Assembly: GCA_025360125.1 (NCBI GenBank)
Contig: JANYCU010000045.1
Location: forward strand, 124,001 to 188,000
DNA from: Armatimonadota bacterium
GTDB taxonomy: Bacteria > Armatimonadota > Fimbriimonadia > Fimbriimonadales > Fimbriimonadaceae
Direction of reading: 5' to 3'
DNA: 64,000 nucleotides
Made by a program: the position numbers and the translations under genes. Each line of letters begins with the position of its first letter. The first letter of the stretch is position 1. Shown piece after piece: positions 25,769 through 34,034 of the stretch. The notes under the pieces are model-generated. The model worked only from the letters and a program-made list of their open reading frames with translations. It made no database searches and was not told where the DNA came from.

Positions 25769-27223
25769 TTATCGGCCAAGCTTCTTGTCAACTGACGGTC
25801 TCACGGGTTCGTTCGCAACCGTGACTCCAGTTAAATAAACCGTTCGAGCGATCCGCTCCATCTTCGTAAAGTCGATTTTCGAGACCTCATCACCGACTTG
25901 GTGATAGTCTTCGTGCTCGCCATCAAACCAGAAGCAGATTGGAATTCCGTTCTTGGCGTAGTTGTAGTGGTCGCTGCGATAGAAGAACTGGTTGGGGTCC
26001 TTCGGATCGTCATACAGCTTGTCGTAGTCAAGCTTGAGATACTTGCCGTTGACGGCATGAACAATTTCTCCGAGGCGAGTCGACATCATCGTGGTGCCAA
26101 TCACGTAGACCGCGTTTGGTCCGGTCAGCGACTTGTTTCGAGGGTCGGTGTCACCCGCCTTTCGGCTGCGGCCAATCATGTCGATGTTGAGCTGAGCCAC
26201 GATACTCCCCTTAGGAACGGTAAGGTGCGAGTTGTAGTAATCAGATCCCCACAGACCCTTTTCTTCGCCGCAATGCCACACGAAGAGCATGGACCGCTTG
26301 GGGCGGGCTGACGAAGTCAAAAATGCTTTCGCGATATTCATGACCGAGACCGTGCCAGAGCCATCATCGTCGGCTCCGTTGTAAATTTTGTCGGGACCGG
26401 GAAGGTTCGGATCAAATCCGACGTGGTCATAGTGAGCCCCGACCGCCACATATTCAGCTTTCAACTTAGAGTCGCTGCCTTCGGCAATTGCGACAACGTT
26501 TCGCGTCATTTGGATATCGCGATTGGTAGCTAGCGTAATCAAGGCTTTGGTGTCGGAAAGGCTCGTCAATCGCTGAAAAGAATTGATCGACGCGGTGATG
26601 ATCGGAGTCGGCATCGGAGCATCGACGGCGGGACCAGTGGCCGGGCGGAGCCCTGGCTCATTTTGATACAGCGTCTGCGAAGAACTATCGGCGCTGATGA
26701 TAACCGCAAGGGCTCCACTTTTGACGATCTGGTCAATTTCGCTACCCAAGGACGCACCGAGCAGGACGATCTTTCCTCGAACGTCGTACTGATCAGATTT
26801 CTTAGTGATGGTCTCTAGTGGTCCGGCTACGCGGCCAGAAACGAACTTTCTGGCGTTGACCATGAAGTCCTTGCCGAGCGAAAGGGTTACGTCGCCTGCA
26901 ATGATTCGTGTTGACGTTTTGTTTAGGTATTCACGTTCAAGTTGTATATTTTGAAAATAGGTTCCGTTGTCGCCAGCGGGTTTTGCTCCCCAGGTTTTGA
27001 GGTTAAAGGCAATGAAGTTTGCCGCCGCATCGAGGCCAGGCGACGGGGTATCGCGCCCCATCAATGCGTCGGCGGCGATGAAGGTGAGATAGTCCTTCAA
27101 GGTTTCACTGGAAATAACCGATGCGTTCTTGGTGGCGACTTCATACGACAGCGATGTCGATTGAGGATTGGTAAAGCCGAACAGGGCGGTGGTTGCGAGC
27201 GCCAGAAGGAACGTTCTTTTCAT
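25769..27223 (-). CDS. Secreted M28-family zinc aminopeptidase
   Basis: 484 residues with a signal peptide (MKRTFLLALATTALFGFTNP). A PA-type insert (about 150-215) precedes the M28 catalytic core: AVGAHYDHVGFD (about 267), YNGADDDGSGTVSV, WHCGEEKGLWGSDYY and LNIDMIGRS provide the two-zinc ligands, and the last ligand lies in RSDHYNYAKNGIP. It would cleave N-terminal residues from peptides outside the cytoplasm. GGTAACAT lies 12 nt before the ATG, suggesting a very short leader. Confidence 0.93.
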   Translation of the reverse strand: MKRTFLLALATTALFGFTNPQSTSLSYEVATKNASVISSETLKDYLTFIAADALMGRDTPSPGLDAAANFIAFNLKTWGAKPAGDNGTYFQNIQLEREYLNKTSTRIIAGDVTLSLGKDFMVNARKFVSGRVAGPLETITKKSDQYDVRGKIVLLGASLGSEIDQIVKSGALAVIISADSSSQTLYQNEPGLRPATGPAVDAPMPTPIITASINSFQRLTSLSDTKALITLATNRDIQMTRNVVAIAEGSDSKLKAEYVAVGAHYDHVGFDPNLPGPDKIYNGADDDGSGTVSVMNIAKAFLTSSARPKRSMLFVWHCGEEKGLWGSDYYNSHLTVPKGSIVAQLNIDMIGRSRKAGDTDPRNKSLTGPNAVYVIGTTMMSTRLGEIVHAVNGKYLKLDYDKLYDDPKDPNQFFYRSDHYNYAKNGIPICFWFDGEHEDYHQVGDEVSKIDFTKMERIARTVYLTGVTVANEPVRPSVDKKLGR

Positions 27224-27278
27224 GGAATGCGCATGATGTTACCGCCCGGCGACAAGCTTTGGTTCCCTCAAGCCAAAC

Positions 27279-29747
27279 CTACTTAACGCGCCATTCGAGA
27301 ATTCCGGCAGAGTAATTATCTTGCAGCTGAACCATGAGCCGGAGTCCAGTCACCTTAATCGGTCCAACCGTAACCGAATTGAATCGGTCTTTGAGCGTCC
27401 CGGGTTCTGATGTCGTCGGAATCGGTAGCCATTGGTCGCCAACTTTCCCCATCACTCGCCACGATTTCGGCACGCGGCAACCGCCATGACTCGAATCATC
27501 AAACCAATAAACCTCGGTGGAAGTCACCGTCTTGGGTTGAGCGAACGAGTACTCAACCCACTCTTGAGTTCCTTTGTGGTCCCAGAACGTCATGCGCGGA
27601 ATGGTTTCATCGTCTGACGAGGATGGAAGAACGTTGTCACAGAGCGCCTCAATCGTGTCTCCACCAAAGACGTGCGAAGCCATTGGCGCGAACGGGTTTG
27701 GTTTCGGCGCGGTCGTCCACGCCTTGCCGTGAGGCGAAAGCCACGGGAATGCAGTAATTCGAAGCCGGGCCGCCCCCATAGGGATGAGTTTCCAAGGTTG
27801 AATTGGTTGAAATGTCCTGGTCGGGCTTTGTTGCAGCGGGGAAACCAAGCCAGTTCGGTCGAGCGTCCACTCGGGCAGTACTGCTCCCCGCGCGGTGATA
27901 TAGATCGGCACATCGTTCGGAGTGAACGGGAATCCGGACTTCGGCCATTCCTTTTTCACCACCGTCAGACCAGTGAGCGGCTTGTCAGGGTTGACCGCTA
28001 GCGCCACGTTCCACGGCGATTTTGGCTGGTACTGATACGCTGGCCATTTCGCGGGGTCCAGATCCTTTTGCCACTGCGAATCACCGAGGGCAGTTTTGGA
28101 GCTATCCATTTTGCTCACGTCTTCGGTGATCTTGAGCGAGAACGTCAACGGGCCGTAGTTGAGGCTCATGCTGTCATGATTCTCGTTCCACTTGGTTGCT
28201 CTGAGCGACATGGGTAGACGGAGGCCGATCTTGTCTCCAGCATTCCAAGGTCGCTCAATTCGGGCATAGCCTCCCTTCTTGGTATTTATCGAAAGCGTCC
28301 GACCATTGACTGAAATGATTGGCTTTTCACACCATTCGGGAAGTCTTAAGTAAATTGGGAATGTGTTCCCTTTCTTGCCCGGTTCGACGCTGAAGTGGAT
28401 CACCTCTTCAAAAGGATAATTCGAGGTTTCCTTAATCGTGACCATGTCACCGTTACCTACTTTGGCGGTAACACTCGACGCGCTATAGAGGGTTGCGGCG
28501 ATGCCATTGTCGTTCGTCGCCATCCAAAGGTGCTCGCTGAAGTACGGCCATCCTTGCGAATGGTTATGCTGGCAGCAGCGGTGGCTGAGGGGATTGAATG
28601 CGGTCATCGGCCCGCTGTTTTGGTAGCCCGGGGCGTGATTGTCGGCATCCGAGCTCGCCATGTTGGGACTGGTCAAGTATCTCAGCGCGGTGAAGTCAGG
28701 CGTGACAGCGGCGGGATACGTGTTGAACGCCACATTCTCGCAATGGTCGGCCCATTTAGCGTCGCCCGAGATGGCAAGCAGCTCTTCGTCAGAGAGCATT
28801 TGCTCGACCATTCCGCACGTTTCGACCGCTTGGCGAGGGTCAGAGAAGCCCTTGCGCGAGTTCTCATCACCGCCAAACATTCCGCCCGGAACTTGGCCGT
28901 ACAGCCGCCGAATCGTGTCGAAATTGCCATAAGCCGACTTGAGGTTTGCTGGGTTCTTACTTTGCTGAGAATAGATTCCTGGCTCATCGAAGGACTCGGC
29001 AACGTTAACGTTATGCCAGTCGGGCAAGGTGCCATTCATGGACCAGTTCATCGTACATCGGTGGTTTTTTTCGGCAAGGTCGAGCAAGAATGGTTGCCCT
29101 GTCATGTTGTAAAGCCAATAGATGCTAGCGAGGTTGTCACCGCCTCTGGCGTGTTGCCAGTAGCCAGTAAGAAACTCCTTATCGGGGATGGTGTTTTGGT
29201 ACTTGAAGTACTTGGTCATCATGGTGATGACACGCTGGTCGCCAGATGCCTCATAGTAAGTACGCAGGCATTCGAGCATCAACATATTGCCCCAGAAGTC
29301 ACGGGAGTTTGCATCGATCATTTGCAGCGGTCCAAAATCGCCGTCGGGTCTCTGGCTAGCGAAGGCAGCTTCGATCCAAGACTTCGCTTCGGTGATCATC
29401 GTTTGATCGTGCAGTTGGTAAGCCAGGCTGATGTAGCCCTTGAGCCAATAGGGGACTTCTTCCCATCCGGCCTTGCCGCTGCCGTCTTTATTCAGCCAAG
29501 CATTGCCTTCCTTTTTTAGCCATGCGCTGATGTGTGGCAATTGGCCCGTCATGCCCGAGCGTTGTCTCTTTAAGTACTCGGCAAGCCAACCGTTAGCGGT
29601 AACCGCTCCGACTGGGAGCTTGATGAGGGGAATTTGCGCGAGGGGAGCCCGGTTACCCTGATAGTATTTATTGTCGGCGGTTATTGAAGGAGTCTGAACA
29701 ACGCTTGCCGTGGTCTTTTGGGAAACGAGGAGGAGGTACGCCAGCAT
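27279..29747 (-). CDS. GH127/DUF1680 family glycosidase (beta-L-arabinofuranosidase-like)
   Basis: 822 residues. The N-terminus is weakly hydrophobic (LAYLLLVSQ), then the (alpha/alpha)6 core of GH127 (about 40-480) with ETCGMVEQML (the conserved Glu-Thr-Cys) and SHRCCQHNHSQGWP, which matches the cysteine pair near the catalytic nucleophile of beta-L-arabinofuranosidases. The C-terminal part contains a beta-rich module ending with a discoidin-like segment (WVEYSFAQPKTVTSTEVYWF, then GLRLMVQLQDNYSAGILEWR). The start ATG at 29747 has TAAACT ending 7 nt upstream. It probably degrades arabinose-containing plant or algal glycans. Confidence 0.9.
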   Translation of the reverse strand: MLAYLLLVSQKTTASVVQTPSITADNKYYQGNRAPLAQIPLIKLPVGAVTANGWLAEYLKRQRSGMTGQLPHISAWLKKEGNAWLNKDGSGKAGWEEVPYWLKGYISLAYQLHDQTMITEAKSWIEAAFASQRPDGDFGPLQMIDANSRDFWGNMLMLECLRTYYEASGDQRVITMMTKYFKYQNTIPDKEFLTGYWQHARGGDNLASIYWLYNMTGQPFLLDLAEKNHRCTMNWSMNGTLPDWHNVNVAESFDEPGIYSQQSKNPANLKSAYGNFDTIRRLYGQVPGGMFGGDENSRKGFSDPRQAVETCGMVEQMLSDEELLAISGDAKWADHCENVAFNTYPAAVTPDFTALRYLTSPNMASSDADNHAPGYQNSGPMTAFNPLSHRCCQHNHSQGWPYFSEHLWMATNDNGIAATLYSASSVTAKVGNGDMVTIKETSNYPFEEVIHFSVEPGKKGNTFPIYLRLPEWCEKPIISVNGRTLSINTKKGGYARIERPWNAGDKIGLRLPMSLRATKWNENHDSMSLNYGPLTFSLKITEDVSKMDSSKTALGDSQWQKDLDPAKWPAYQYQPKSPWNVALAVNPDKPLTGLTVVKKEWPKSGFPFTPNDVPIYITARGAVLPEWTLDRTGLVSPLQQSPTRTFQPIQPWKLIPMGAARLRITAFPWLSPHGKAWTTAPKPNPFAPMASHVFGGDTIEALCDNVLPSSSDDETIPRMTFWDHKGTQEWVEYSFAQPKTVTSTEVYWFDDSSHGGCRVPKSWRVMGKVGDQWLPIPTTSEPGTLKDRFNSVTVGPIKVTGLRLMVQLQDNYSAGILEWRVK

Positions 29748-29754
29748 GAGCCTG

Positions 29755-29760
29755 AGTTTA
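29755..29760 (-). promoter_or_regulatory. -10 element, leaderless start of the GH127 gene
   Basis: TAAACT ends 7 nt before the ATG at 29747. The same hexamer occurs upstream of cdsA (57964-57969), the tRNA and gatB. Confidence 0.6.
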
Positions 29761-29828
29761 CGACAACTCAGAGTAAGTGCGAGTGCGAGTGCTAGAAAAG
29801 TTGAATGAGGCGGGAAAAAATTTGGACG

Positions 29829-30251
29829 CTACTTCTTTTCGTAGTTCAGATATGGACCCGGGATTCCATAGGATGCATCAGGAACAAATTGAACTTTCTT
29901 AGGATGAAACCAGGCAGCTTTTTGCTTAAAAGTCGAAGGGCTGTAGTCGTAATGATCCTTGACGCCGCCATCTGGGTTGAATGAATCCATCTTGCCCGTG
30001 GTCGAATTAGTAATCAAAACATCGTCTTCGAATGTATAGGTACCTGAGTACTCGGAGACAAAGTGACCATCGGAGGAATCAACTTTAATGTCTGACTTTT
30101 CGGTGTATGTACCATCATCCTTGAAAATGTACGTGGTTTTACCGTTGACGTGGCCCGACTGGATGTTTTCCCACTCGCCGACAACAGACGTTTTGCTGCT
30201 ACACCCGACAACAAAGACCAAGAGCAATGGCAAAGAGATTAAGCGTCTCAT
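29829..30251 (-). CDS. Small lipoprotein of unknown function
   Basis: 140 residues from the ATG at 30251; an upstream in-frame ATG (30281) is rejected because TAAGAT ends 7 nt before 30251 and a lipoprotein signal begins there (MRRLISLPLLLVFVVGC, lipobox VVGC). The remainder is beta-rich with repeated YIFKDDGTYTEKS / YTFEDDVLITN patterns. These recall DUF5640/lipocalin-like small lipoproteins in which a formula-like response to dose is common, but the role is unknown. Confidence 0.75.
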   Translation of the reverse strand: MRRLISLPLLLVFVVGCSSKTSVVGEWENIQSGHVNGKTTYIFKDDGTYTEKSDIKVDSSDGHFVSEYSGTYTFEDDVLITNSTTGKMDSFNPDGGVKDHYDYSPSTFKQKAAWFHPKKVQFVPDASYGIPGPYLNYEKK

Positions 30252-30282
30252 TTCTTCAATCTTAGCGCAAAAATGTGACACG

Positions 30283-30615
30283 CTATGATTTTCGGTTTGT
30301 GATTGTCCTTACTTCGCCTTCCTGAACTGAAGCTAATTCAGCAAGGATTTTGGGTTTCAGGGCCAATATTGATTGAACGCCTTGTCCTTCTGGCTTGAGG
30401 ACAAATATGGCAATTTTTCTTCCATCAAGATTGTGTTGGTGGGGAATTCCGGAGTCATAAGTCAGAAAAACTTGGAATCCGTTGTCTTCTATCAACGTCA
30501 GGAGCGAACCATTCGAAATTCCCGACCAACCCATTCGCAAGACATGGCTACAATCGTAACCCTTAAAATGTGGATCAAGTCCCTCAGGAATATTCTCGTC
30601 GAAAATGATTCGCAC
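30283..30615 (-). CDS. DUF5615 PIN-like toxin of a DUF433/DUF5615 module
   Basis: 110 residues starting at GTG 30615, which overlaps the antitoxin stop (TAGTG). It is a DUF5615 PIN-like protein: MRIIFDENIPEGLDPHFK, then VLRMGWSGISNGSLLTLIED, FLTYDSGIPHQHNL and IFVLKPEGQG carry the conserved acidic residues (D6, E7 and the D in TYDS). PIN-like toxins cleave RNA. It is probably neutralised by the DUF433 partner encoded immediately upstream. Confidence 0.85.
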   Translation of the reverse strand: MRIIFDENIPEGLDPHFKGYDCSHVLRMGWSGISNGSLLTLIEDNGFQVFLTYDSGIPHQHNLDGRKIAIFVLKPEGQGVQSILALKPKILAELASVQEGEVRTITNRKS

Positions 30616-30872
30616 TAACTTACTTTCTTAAGCCCAACTGCCTCGAGGATTTTGTTATTTTCCCAAAGGATGATTGCCTCAACGTGGCTTCGCTTCACCG
30701 AGGGGTAGTATTTCTCGAAATCGTCGATTCCCATTCCTTCGGACAAATTATCGAGAAGAACGGTGAGCGGAACACGGGTGCCGACGAAGCAAATTTCCCC
30801 ATGCATAATGTCTGGATCGACACTAAGCACGCCTTCGAGCCCATCCGGTACTTTCATCGGTTCCGCTTTCAT
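30615..30872 (-). CDS. DUF433 antitoxin-like protein
   Basis: 85 residues matching DUF433: VLSVDPDIMHGEICFVGTRV, then LLDNLSEGMGIDDFEKYYPS and the C-terminal helix AIILWENNKILEAVG. The typical pattern is GxPVFxGTRVPV followed by a helix-turn-helix-like segment. It partners with the DUF5615 gene, overlapping it by 1 nt. TAAAAT ends 6 nt before the ATG, and AGAGGA in that gap might double as a ribosome site. A second such pair is at 50842-51416. Confidence 0.87.
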   Translation of the reverse strand: MKAEPMKVPDGLEGVLSVDPDIMHGEICFVGTRVPLTVLLDNLSEGMGIDDFEKYYPSVKRSHVEAIILWENNKILEAVGLKKVS

Positions 30873-30894
30873 TCCTCTATTTTACGCCAACTCT

Positions 30895-33366
30895 TTACAA
30901 CGGAGAGCGCGTCAACCTCGTCTGGTGTTCTCCCGCCAACGACCGCGCTTCGAAATGCGTGATCGAATTCGTCACGACAAGCTCGTACACCCCAGCTTCG
31001 TCAAACGTGAGGAAGTTGTCGATAAACACGCCCGTGTCGCCATCGACGCTCAGCATGAGATCCACGACCGGATGATCAATTTGGATCGCGAAGCGGTCGC
31101 CCATGAAAGGTTCTTCGTGCGCGTCTTGGATCAGCGAGTTGGATCCGAGGATCGAGCCAGGTTCGGCAAAATTCATCTCTTTGGGTTCACCCATCAGGTG
31201 CCAAGCATCACCATAAGGCCCCCAGCCAAAGATCAACGTATCTGGCACACTAAGCCCAGTCAAGTCGATTTCGCCGATCACCTTTCGATCGCCCGGCTCG
31301 CCCTCGAATCGGAATTCCCATTCCGCCAATTCCTCACCCGACGAAAGGTCGGTGGCGGTCACCATGAAGAGGATTCCGTCTGATTCACCTTCGATGCGAT
31401 CATCGACATAGTGAATCAACAGCTTTTCCTTAACTCGCTCAAATGAGTACAGCCTCTGCGCATAGAGGCGACGGGATATCTCGTGGGCGGCCGCTTTATA
31501 ACGTCCAGTGCTGTCGATCACCGCCCAACTCTGGGCGGGCCAGATGTCGTTGAGTTGCCAAATCAGCGATCCGCGACAATACGCCGTCCGCCGAAAATGC
31601 TCGACTCCCATTCGCAGCGCGTCACGCTGGTTAAGCTGAGAATAGTAGGTCCAATCCTCAAGGGTTTCGCTCTTGGGATAATGCAGTTCGATAAAACCCG
31701 TGAACGTGTCGTAGCCCTTCCGGGTTTTGTCGTGCCATCGCACGGCCGGGCCGCGATAGTCCCAATCTTCCTCGTTGAGGGTCTCTTCCCAGGTCGCGAT
31801 GGTGCATGATGACGCAAATCCGTATTCGCTGCTGAAACGGGCGGTTGAGTCGAGATAGTACTTCCAGTCGCCCCGGCCATGCCAGGCGTCCCAGTAGTGC
31901 GAGTCCCCAACTTTGCCTGCGTTGCAATCCTTTTCCACGTCCCCACATGGCGACGTATGGATGTATGATCGCTCGGGATCAAGCTCTTTTACGAGCGCGG
32001 CGTAGACTTCGTCGTAAAGCTTTTCGCCATAGAATCGCGGAGGTTGAGCGTAGTTCAGCCAGTTCCATTTGCCTTGCCACATCTGCAGGTTCTCGTTGTT
32101 CCCACACCAAAGCGCTAGGCTCGCATGATGACGCAACCTCTTAATGTTTGTGGTTGCTTCTTGCGTGGCGACTGTTTGCCAATGGTCCGAGTCGGGATAG
32201 TAGGCGCAGGCGTGCATGAAATCTTGCCAAACCATGATCCCCAGCTCGTCGCAGATGTCGTAAAAGTCATCGCTTTCGTACATTCCGCCGCCCCAAACTC
32301 GCAGCATGTTCGTGCCCAAATCGTAAGCTTGGGTGAGTCGCTCTTCGGTGCGGGCCCGCGTAATCGCGGATGGGAACGAAAAGTCCGGAATCCAGTTAAA
32401 CCCTTTCGCGTAAATCTTCTTCCCGTTGATTTCAAATTCGAATGACTCGCCGATCTCATCCTTTTCGCGCAGCAATTTGATTTGCCGGAAGCCAACTTTG
32501 ATCGATTTCCAGTCGTCTCGCCACTCGTTTTCGGGGTCCGAAATTCCCGCGGTCAAGATCGCAAGGGGCTGATCACCGACATCGGCAGGCCACCAAAGGG
32601 GCGGATTCTCGATATGAAATTTGCCCGTGGCCGAGACGAAGACTTCTTCACCGACCTTGAGTTCGTAGTCCAGTTCGCCGGGCCCCTCAGATTCGACGTG
32701 GGCGGTGAGGATGACCGAGCCATCCATTTGCCACGCTTGGGTAGCGGAGAGAGAAACAATTCGACTGGCGTATTCGATCAGGCGGATCGGCCGCCAGACT
32801 CCGCAGGAAACCAGACGAGGACCCCAATCCCAACCAAACATGCACTGAACTTTGCGGACGAACGAGCGCTCCTCGAACCGTTCAACATTGGCGGGTAAAC
32901 CTTCGGCCTTGAAGTACTTGGACATCCGCGCTTGGCCTTCATTGAGGGCCGATTTGAAGTCAATTCGGAGTTCATTCTCCCCGGGCTTTAGGCTTTTGGT
33001 GACGTCAATTTCGAACCCAACGAACATGTTATCGTGCTCGCCAACTTTCTTACCGTTGAGCGAAATCGTGCAAATGGTGTCCAGGCCATCGAAAAGGAGA
33101 ACACGCTTTGGGGCGTCGGCATCAGGCTCCCATTCAAATTTGCAACGATACGACCAGTCGGTTTGGTCAACCCACTGAACTCCCATCTCGTTCATCTGTT
33201 CATGGGGGTTGGGAATGATTCCATGCTCGAGGAGGTCGAGATGAATATGACCGGGGACGGTTGCCGTGAGCCATTCAGCGTCAGAGTAGCCAATAATTGC
33301 CCCGGGCTTATCGAGGCGCGTCTCGATAAACTCCCATCCGTCGCTGAGGTAGGTTGTGGCAATCAT
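30895..33366 (-). CDS. Glycoside hydrolase family 2 beta-mannosidase
   Basis: 823 residues of GH2. The N-terminal jelly-roll (about 10-180) is followed by Ig-like and (beta/alpha)8 domains. LRVWGGGMYESDDFYDICDE is typical of beta-mannosidases. The acid/base Glu lies in LWCGNNENLQMW (about 424) and the nucleophile in FSSEYGFASSC (about 512). No signal peptide is visible, so it is probably intracellular and cleaves terminal mannose from imported beta-mannosides. Together with the GH127 gene 1.1 kb downstream it suggests plant polysaccharide use. TAAACT lies 9 nt before the ATG. Confidence 0.93.
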   Translation of the reverse strand: MIATTYLSDGWEFIETRLDKPGAIIGYSDAEWLTATVPGHIHLDLLEHGIIPNPHEQMNEMGVQWVDQTDWSYRCKFEWEPDADAPKRVLLFDGLDTICTISLNGKKVGEHDNMFVGFEIDVTKSLKPGENELRIDFKSALNEGQARMSKYFKAEGLPANVERFEERSFVRKVQCMFGWDWGPRLVSCGVWRPIRLIEYASRIVSLSATQAWQMDGSVILTAHVESEGPGELDYELKVGEEVFVSATGKFHIENPPLWWPADVGDQPLAILTAGISDPENEWRDDWKSIKVGFRQIKLLREKDEIGESFEFEINGKKIYAKGFNWIPDFSFPSAITRARTEERLTQAYDLGTNMLRVWGGGMYESDDFYDICDELGIMVWQDFMHACAYYPDSDHWQTVATQEATTNIKRLRHHASLALWCGNNENLQMWQGKWNWLNYAQPPRFYGEKLYDEVYAALVKELDPERSYIHTSPCGDVEKDCNAGKVGDSHYWDAWHGRGDWKYYLDSTARFSSEYGFASSCTIATWEETLNEEDWDYRGPAVRWHDKTRKGYDTFTGFIELHYPKSETLEDWTYYSQLNQRDALRMGVEHFRRTAYCRGSLIWQLNDIWPAQSWAVIDSTGRYKAAAHEISRRLYAQRLYSFERVKEKLLIHYVDDRIEGESDGILFMVTATDLSSGEELAEWEFRFEGEPGDRKVIGEIDLTGLSVPDTLIFGWGPYGDAWHLMGEPKEMNFAEPGSILGSNSLIQDAHEEPFMGDRFAIQIDHPVVDLMLSVDGDTGVFIDNFLTFDEAGVYELVVTNSITHFEARSLAGEHQTRLTRSPL

Positions 33367-33411
33367 GGAGCCATGAGTTTACTTGTGATGGGTGGGAAGG
33401 CGGATTGAAAT

Positions 33412-33453
33412 AATCATTACATAGAATTATATGGTAAATTCCATGTAATGATT
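33412..33453. promoter_or_regulatory. Operator-like inverted repeat over the Phd-antitoxin promoter and start
   Basis: AATCATTACAT (33412-33422) and ATGTAATGATT (33443-33453) are perfectly inverted; with the next bases the arms reach 17 bp with one mismatch. The right arm covers the -10 element TAAATT (33435-33440) and the ATG at 33448. Type II antitoxins commonly bind such palindromes, so autoregulation is inferred. Confidence 0.6.
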
Positions 33454-33729
33454 AAAATTGAGCAGATACATCCAGTCTCAGATTTCGTGCGGAATTACAA
33501 GACATATATGGATCGCATCAAGCTGACAAAGAACTCAGAGGTGCTTACCGTAAACGGCAAGCCAGAATGCGTTATCGTCGACGCAGAGGTTTTTCAACTG
33601 ATGTCTGATGCATACGAAAAGGCTCGTTTTGTTCAAGCAGTTAATGAAGGGATTGAAAGTATGAATCGGGGCGAAGGAAAACCAGCCGAAGAGGCCTTTC
33701 TCAAAATAAGGAAGAAGCTTGACCTATAA
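33448..33729 (+). CDS. Phd/YefM-family antitoxin
   Basis: 93 residues. The N-terminal Phd/YefM fold is clear: IHPVSDFVRNYKTYMDRIKL, then EVLTVNGKPECVIVDAEVFQ. The C-terminal helix (residues 55-93) would wrap the toxin. TAAATT ends 7 nt before the ATG, so the mRNA is leaderless. An adjoining ParE/RelE-type toxin gene overlaps its 3' end but is frameshifted, so this antitoxin may be orphaned. Confidence 0.88.
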   Translation: MIKIEQIHPVSDFVRNYKTYMDRIKLTKNSEVLTVNGKPECVIVDAEVFQLMSDAYEKARFVQAVNEGIESMNRGEGKPAEEAFLKIRKKLDL

Positions 33730-34034
33730 AGTCATCGTTCAGGATCCTGCTGAAAACGATGCATTAGAATATGCAGAGTACATCTGCGTACAGAACAAGG
33801 AGAGAGCAAGCAAGGAAATGTCTAAACGAATTGCAGTCGGCTGTGATTTCCCTCTCAGACATGCCACGTAGATTTCCTGTCATCGAGGAGCAAGCCACTT
33901 TTGCGATTGAACTTCGACAATTTCTGCACTACTCTCATCGAGTAATTTTCCACGTGAACGAAACGGAATCGACTGTTTATGTACTCCGCATTTACCATGT
34001 GCGTAGGGATGCACTTCGCACAGAGGATCTTTAA
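33719..34034 (+). pseudogene. Frameshifted ParE/RelE-family toxin
   Basis: The ParE fold is split over two frames. Frame 1 from TTG at 33719 gives TYKVIVQDPAENDALEYAEY and continues through VQNKERASK. The downstream part, CLNELQSAVISLSDMPRRFP and ELRQFLHYSHRVIFHVNET, then VYVLRIYHVRRDAL, reads in the frame one base further along. Removing one A from the AAA at 33816-33818 would restore a ~105-residue protein of normal ParE length. The toxin is therefore probably inactive, unless the site permits ribosomal frameshifting or is a sequencing error. It overlaps the antitoxin gene by 11 nt, as in functional operons. Confidence 0.75.

Noticed and set aside
33771-34034. Short frame from an internal ATG as an independent gene
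   Set aside because: It is the downstream part of a frameshifted ParE toxin, not a new gene.
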